Positions 61,651 through 64,000 of a stretch of 64,000 nt of DNA are shown here, one piece after another. The DNA comes from Pseudonocardia parietis (lineage in GTDB: Bacteria > Actinomycetota > Actinomycetes > Mycobacteriales > Pseudonocardiaceae). The position numbers and the translations under genes were made by a program. Under the pieces are notes generated by a model. That model saw only the letters and a list, made by a program, of their open reading frames with translations, was not told the DNA's origin and did not search any database. How positions within the stretch are numbered: position 1 is the first letter of the stretch; every line of letters starts with the position of its first letter. The DNA lies in NCBI RefSeq assembly GCF_017876315.1, contig NZ_JAGINU010000002.1, forward strand, positions 1 to 64,000, written 5' to 3'.

Positions 61651-62177
61651 CACCTCGAATTATCACCAGCCAGACTGGCGTCATTTGGTCGGCGGGCCGG
61701 GAATTCGCACCTCGCCTGCGCGCCGCTGTCAGGGGGCCGAACCGGTAGCGCTGCGGCCGGCGTCGACCAGCGAACCAGGGTCTGTCAGTACATCTAGTCC
61801 ACGTCACCGCGAACGCCACGATCGAACTGCTCGCAGCCTTTCTTCTTGCCTGACAACCACACCAGGAGCCGAGGGTCAACGATACGGGCGGTGCCCATTT
61901 CGGCTCCGGCCTTCGCCGGTACCGCTGTGTCGCCCAGGCTGTCCCGCCGCGGCCAGCACGATCCGCAATCGTGCTGGCCAATGCATTCGCCATTGTCAAC
62001 CGTCGAGTCCACTCCGTCAACCGGCGGCCGATCCCAATTCGTCGCTCCAGGGCAGCAGCACGGATGACGTAGATGTTGCTCAGGCTGTGGCGGTGCCGGA
62101 GCCGACGCGCTTCGCCCAGGCGCGGTAGTTCGAGATGAGGTCTTGCTTCAGCTGACCGCGGGGCTTCACCTCGATTC
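61651..62177. other. Degenerate gap left of the IS3 element
   Basis: No intact gene. A minus-strand ending (IEVKPRGQLKQDLISNYRAWAKRVGSGTATA, stop near 62080) looks like the C-terminus of a protein whose front was removed when the IS entered at 62178. Family unknown. Confidence 0.4.
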
Positions 62178-62207
62178 TGAGGTTCCCCCGGTTTCCCGGA
62201 GTCCGGG

Positions 62208-63104
62208 TCATCTGTGATCGTCGCGCTGGGATCGATGGTAGGCGTCCTCGTACTCGTCGGGTGAGAGCCCGCCGAGCCCGGCCTGGATCCGGCGGGGGTT
62301 GTACCAGCCGTCGATGTAGCGCAGCAGGGCGTGCTCGGCCTCGGCACGAGTGGCGAAGGTGGTGCCCGGCCAGTACACGAGCTCGATCTTGAGCGTGGAC
62401 CACAGGTTCTCAGCCAAAGCGTTGTCGTAACTGTCGCCTGTGGACCCTGTCGAGGGCGCGACACCCGCGTCGACCAGGCGCTGGGTGAATCGCAGCGCCG
62501 TGTACTGGGCGCCCTTGTCGCTGTGGAAGATCAACTCTCCGGAGCGCACCTGACGCGAGCGCAGCGCATGATCCAGGGCGGTGAGCACCAACGCAGTGGT
62601 CGCCCGCTCACCGGTGGCCCAACCGACGACCCGGTTGGCGAACGCATCCCGCACGCTGGCCAGCCACAGCACACCCTCCCCGGTGACCAGCCGCGTCAGA
62701 TCCGCCACCCAAAGCCGGTTCGGCGCGTCGGCCCGGAAGTTGCGTTCGACCCGATCCGGGGCGGCGGTGTGGTTCGGATCCTGCCGGGTCGAGCCGTGCT
62801 TCCAACCCCGACGCAGATGCGCGCCCTGCAGGCCGTGGGCGCGCATGATCCGCTCGATGCGCTTGCGCCCGACCCGCACGCCCTGGCGGCGCAGCTCCAG
62901 CCACACCCGCGGCGAGCCATAGGTCGCGGCGTACTCGTTCACGCTGCGCACTTTGACGATCTGCTCGAGCAGTGCGGCATCGTCGAGCTCACGGCGCGAG
63001 GGATACTCGCGGCGGGTCCGCCAGTCGTAGTAGGTCGAGGCGGGGATGCCCAGGACCCGCAGTACGAGACCGGCCGGGAAGCCATGGGCGTCGATGAAGC
63101 TCAT
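62208..63104 (-). CDS. IS3-family transposase OrfB (catalytic subunit)
   Basis: 298 residues from the ATG at 63104, which overlaps the OrfA stop (ATGA) and has GGAGG 5 bp upstream. HTH_21 helix region, then an rve domain with the DDE residues in WVADLTRL, IFHSDKGAQY and NALAENLWSTLKIE. Translation by coupling rather than the frameshift used in many IS3 elements. Confidence 0.92.
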   Translation of the reverse strand: MSFIDAHGFPAGLVLRVLGIPASTYYDWRTRREYPSRRELDDAALLEQIVKVRSVNEYAATYGSPRVWLELRRQGVRVGRKRIERIMRAHGLQGAHLRRGWKHGSTRQDPNHTAAPDRVERNFRADAPNRLWVADLTRLVTGEGVLWLASVRDAFANRVVGWATGERATTALVLTALDHALRSRQVRSGELIFHSDKGAQYTALRFTQRLVDAGVAPSTGSTGDSYDNALAENLWSTLKIELVYWPGTTFATRAEAEHALLRYIDGWYNPRRIQAGLGGLSPDEYEDAYHRSQRDDHR

Positions 63105-63412
63105 GACCACCTCCGGGTCGGGCCGATCTCGCTGGCGAAATACGCACTCGCCGCGCGCAGGACCTCGTTGACCCGCCGCAGCTCGGCGTTCTCGGCGGCC
63201 AACCTGCGGTTCTCCTCGACCATGTCAGTGCTTGGGCGGTCATGCCGTTCGCCGGCGTCGGCCTCGGCCTGACGGACCCAGTTCCGCAGGGCCTCGGGGT
63301 GCACGTTGAGTTGCTCGGCCAGCCGCTTGAACGACGGCCGCGGCTCGGACTGTCGATACAGCCGGACCGCCCGTTCCCGCAGCTCATCGGGGTACTTCCT
63401 CGGTGCTGCCAA
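63101..63412 (-). CDS. IS3-family transposase OrfA
   Basis: 103 residues from a TTG behind GGAAGG. RKYPDELRERAVRLYRQSEPRPSFKRLAEQLNVHPEALRNWVRQAEAD is the helix-turn-helix, and MVEENRRLAAENAELRRVNEVLRAASAYFA the leucine zipper. Confidence 0.92.
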   Translation of the reverse strand: MAAPRKYPDELRERAVRLYRQSEPRPSFKRLAEQLNVHPEALRNWVRQAEADAGERHDRPSTDMVEENRRLAAENAELRRVNEVLRAASAYFASEIGPTRRWS

Positions 63413-63483
63413 CAGAGCCTTCCTTCCCAGTCCCTAACCATGGGACCAGTCTTCGAAGACTCCGGCGAAGCGGGGGAAGCTCA

Positions 63484-64000
63484 GTCCACACTTCGCAGGC
63501 AGGGCTGTCGAAGACGCCGGTCAGGGTGTCCGGGTCGGTGGCGTGGTTGTTGTCCTTATGGATTTGCAGCGTCACCTCCCCGGTGCCGGTGAGGTCCAGA
63601 ACGCGGCGAGCGTCGTCGCCAAGGCCACGCAGCGGCATGAAGATCGCCATCTCGCTGCCCAGGCTGCGCCAGCCGTCCTGGTCGCGTTCGAAGACGATGC
63701 TGCGAGAGGCACAACCACGCAGGCGCACCGGAGCTACCAGACGTCCGCCGGGTGTGAGCTGGTCGAGCCAGGCAGCCGGGACCTCGTGGGCACCGACGGT
63801 AGCGATGACGCGGTCGAAAGGCGCAGTTTCTGGGTGGCCGAGTGCGCCGTCGGCGGCGACCGCCTCGACGTTGTCGATGCTGGCTGCGGCCAGGTGCTCG
63901 CGTGCTCCGGCGACGAGGTCCTCGTCGATGTCGATCGTGGTGACATGCCCGTCGGCGCCGGTGAGGGTGGCCATCAGGGCGGCGTTGTAGCCGGTGGCCG
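63484..64000 (-). pseudogene. Protein-L-isoaspartate-type methyltransferase, cut by the IS3 element and by the window edge
   Basis: The frame is open to the right edge (ATGYNAALMATLTG), so the start lies outside. ATGYNAAL is SAM motif I of the isoaspartyl methyltransferase family; DADGHVTTIDIDEDLVAGAREHLA-like motif II, FDRVIATVGAHEVPAAWLDQLTPGGRLVAPVRLRG and MPLRGL follow. This version resembles the methyltransferases of FxLD-type peptide clusters. After CEVWTEL the sequence enters the IS end, so the C-terminal part is lost. Confidence 0.75.

Larger units (their letters stand above)
62178..63483 (-). mobile_element. IS3-family insertion sequence, complete
   Basis: 1306 bp. The ends are imperfect inverted repeats, TGAGGTTCCCCCGGTTTCCC at the left and, on the other strand, TGAGCTTCCCCCGCTTCGCC at the right, with GGAGTC continuing both. 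It encodes OrfA and OrfB on the minus strand. The flanking triplets (TTC and GTC) do not match, so there is no visible target duplication. It interrupts a methyltransferase gene on the right. A solo end of a relative lies at 33536. Confidence 0.85.

Overview
The window is about 70% GC with dense, overlapping gene starts (GTGA and ATGA junctions). Its CtpC, PacL-type and CsoR proteins resemble those of mycobacteria. Together these point to a high-GC actinobacterium, most likely of the Pseudonocardiaceae; this is inferred from family resemblance, not from a marker gene. Both ends cut through genes: a membrane protein on the left and a methyltransferase on the right.

Layout. 1-7.3 kb: a polysaccharide locus with a membrane polymerase-like protein, two small membrane proteins, a nucleotidyltransferase-aminotransferase fusion, a LicD-like phosphotransferase, a GH39-like secreted hydrolase and a flippase. 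7.5-14.7 kb: a metal and envelope region with an Lgt-like fusion protein, a Tat-exported multicopper oxidase, an L,D-transpeptidase, and a BlaI repressor with an M56 peptidase. Related palindromes (CTAC...GTAG) lie in front of the oxidase/Lgt-like pair and of blaI. 15-18 kb: an MFS exporter with a divergent TetR regulator, among gene fragments. 18.2-21.4 kb: a csoR-copZ-small protein-copA copper export operon with a CsoR-type operator inside the promoter. 21.6-31 kb: a partial complex I operon (nuoA, H, J, K, L, M, N) in which the catalytic subunits are replaced by one histidine-rich, cysteine-free NuoB/NuoD-like protein, followed by DUF6153 and DUF305 genes. 32-36.5 kb: a decayed stretch with a 96-bp repeat, an IS end, an M23 peptidase and an integrase pseudogene. 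36.6-41.2 kb: a zinc/manganese cluster with a ZnuA-like lipoprotein, PacL, the CtpC exporter, and paralogs of ribosomal proteins bL36 and uS14, the uS14 being zinc-free. At 41.4 kb the 3' half of a tRNA-Lys gene followed by a terminator looks like an attachment-site remnant and may mark the edge of an integrated island.

41.6-50.7 kb: a methyltransferase, a truncated FAD oxidase, an MFS pair with a MerR regulator, an acyltransferase, DUF3105 and DUF305 genes and a stand-alone cytochrome oxidase subunit I. 51-53.4 kb: small zinc-finger-like proteins, a DoxX protein and a third, frameshifted DUF305 lipoprotein behind another CsoR-type box. 53.5-64 kb: accessory DNA with IS1380 and integrase remnants, a VapBC pair, an anti-sigma factor beside a wrecked ECF sigma gene, the second copy of the 96-bp repeat, a third CsoR-type box, two methyltransferases, an FAD monooxygenase and a complete IS3-family element that has cut a protein-isoaspartyl-type methyltransferase.

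Working together: copper appears to be sensed by CsoR (three boxes with the pattern TACCC-N5-GGGTA) and perhaps by BlaI. The responses on offer are export (CopA, CopZ), oxidation (multicopper oxidase) and periplasmic or cell-surface handling (DUF305, DUF6153). Zinc or manganese is handled by the PacL-CtpC unit. Many fragments of integrases, transposases and truncated genes show that the region was assembled by repeated insertion and decay.
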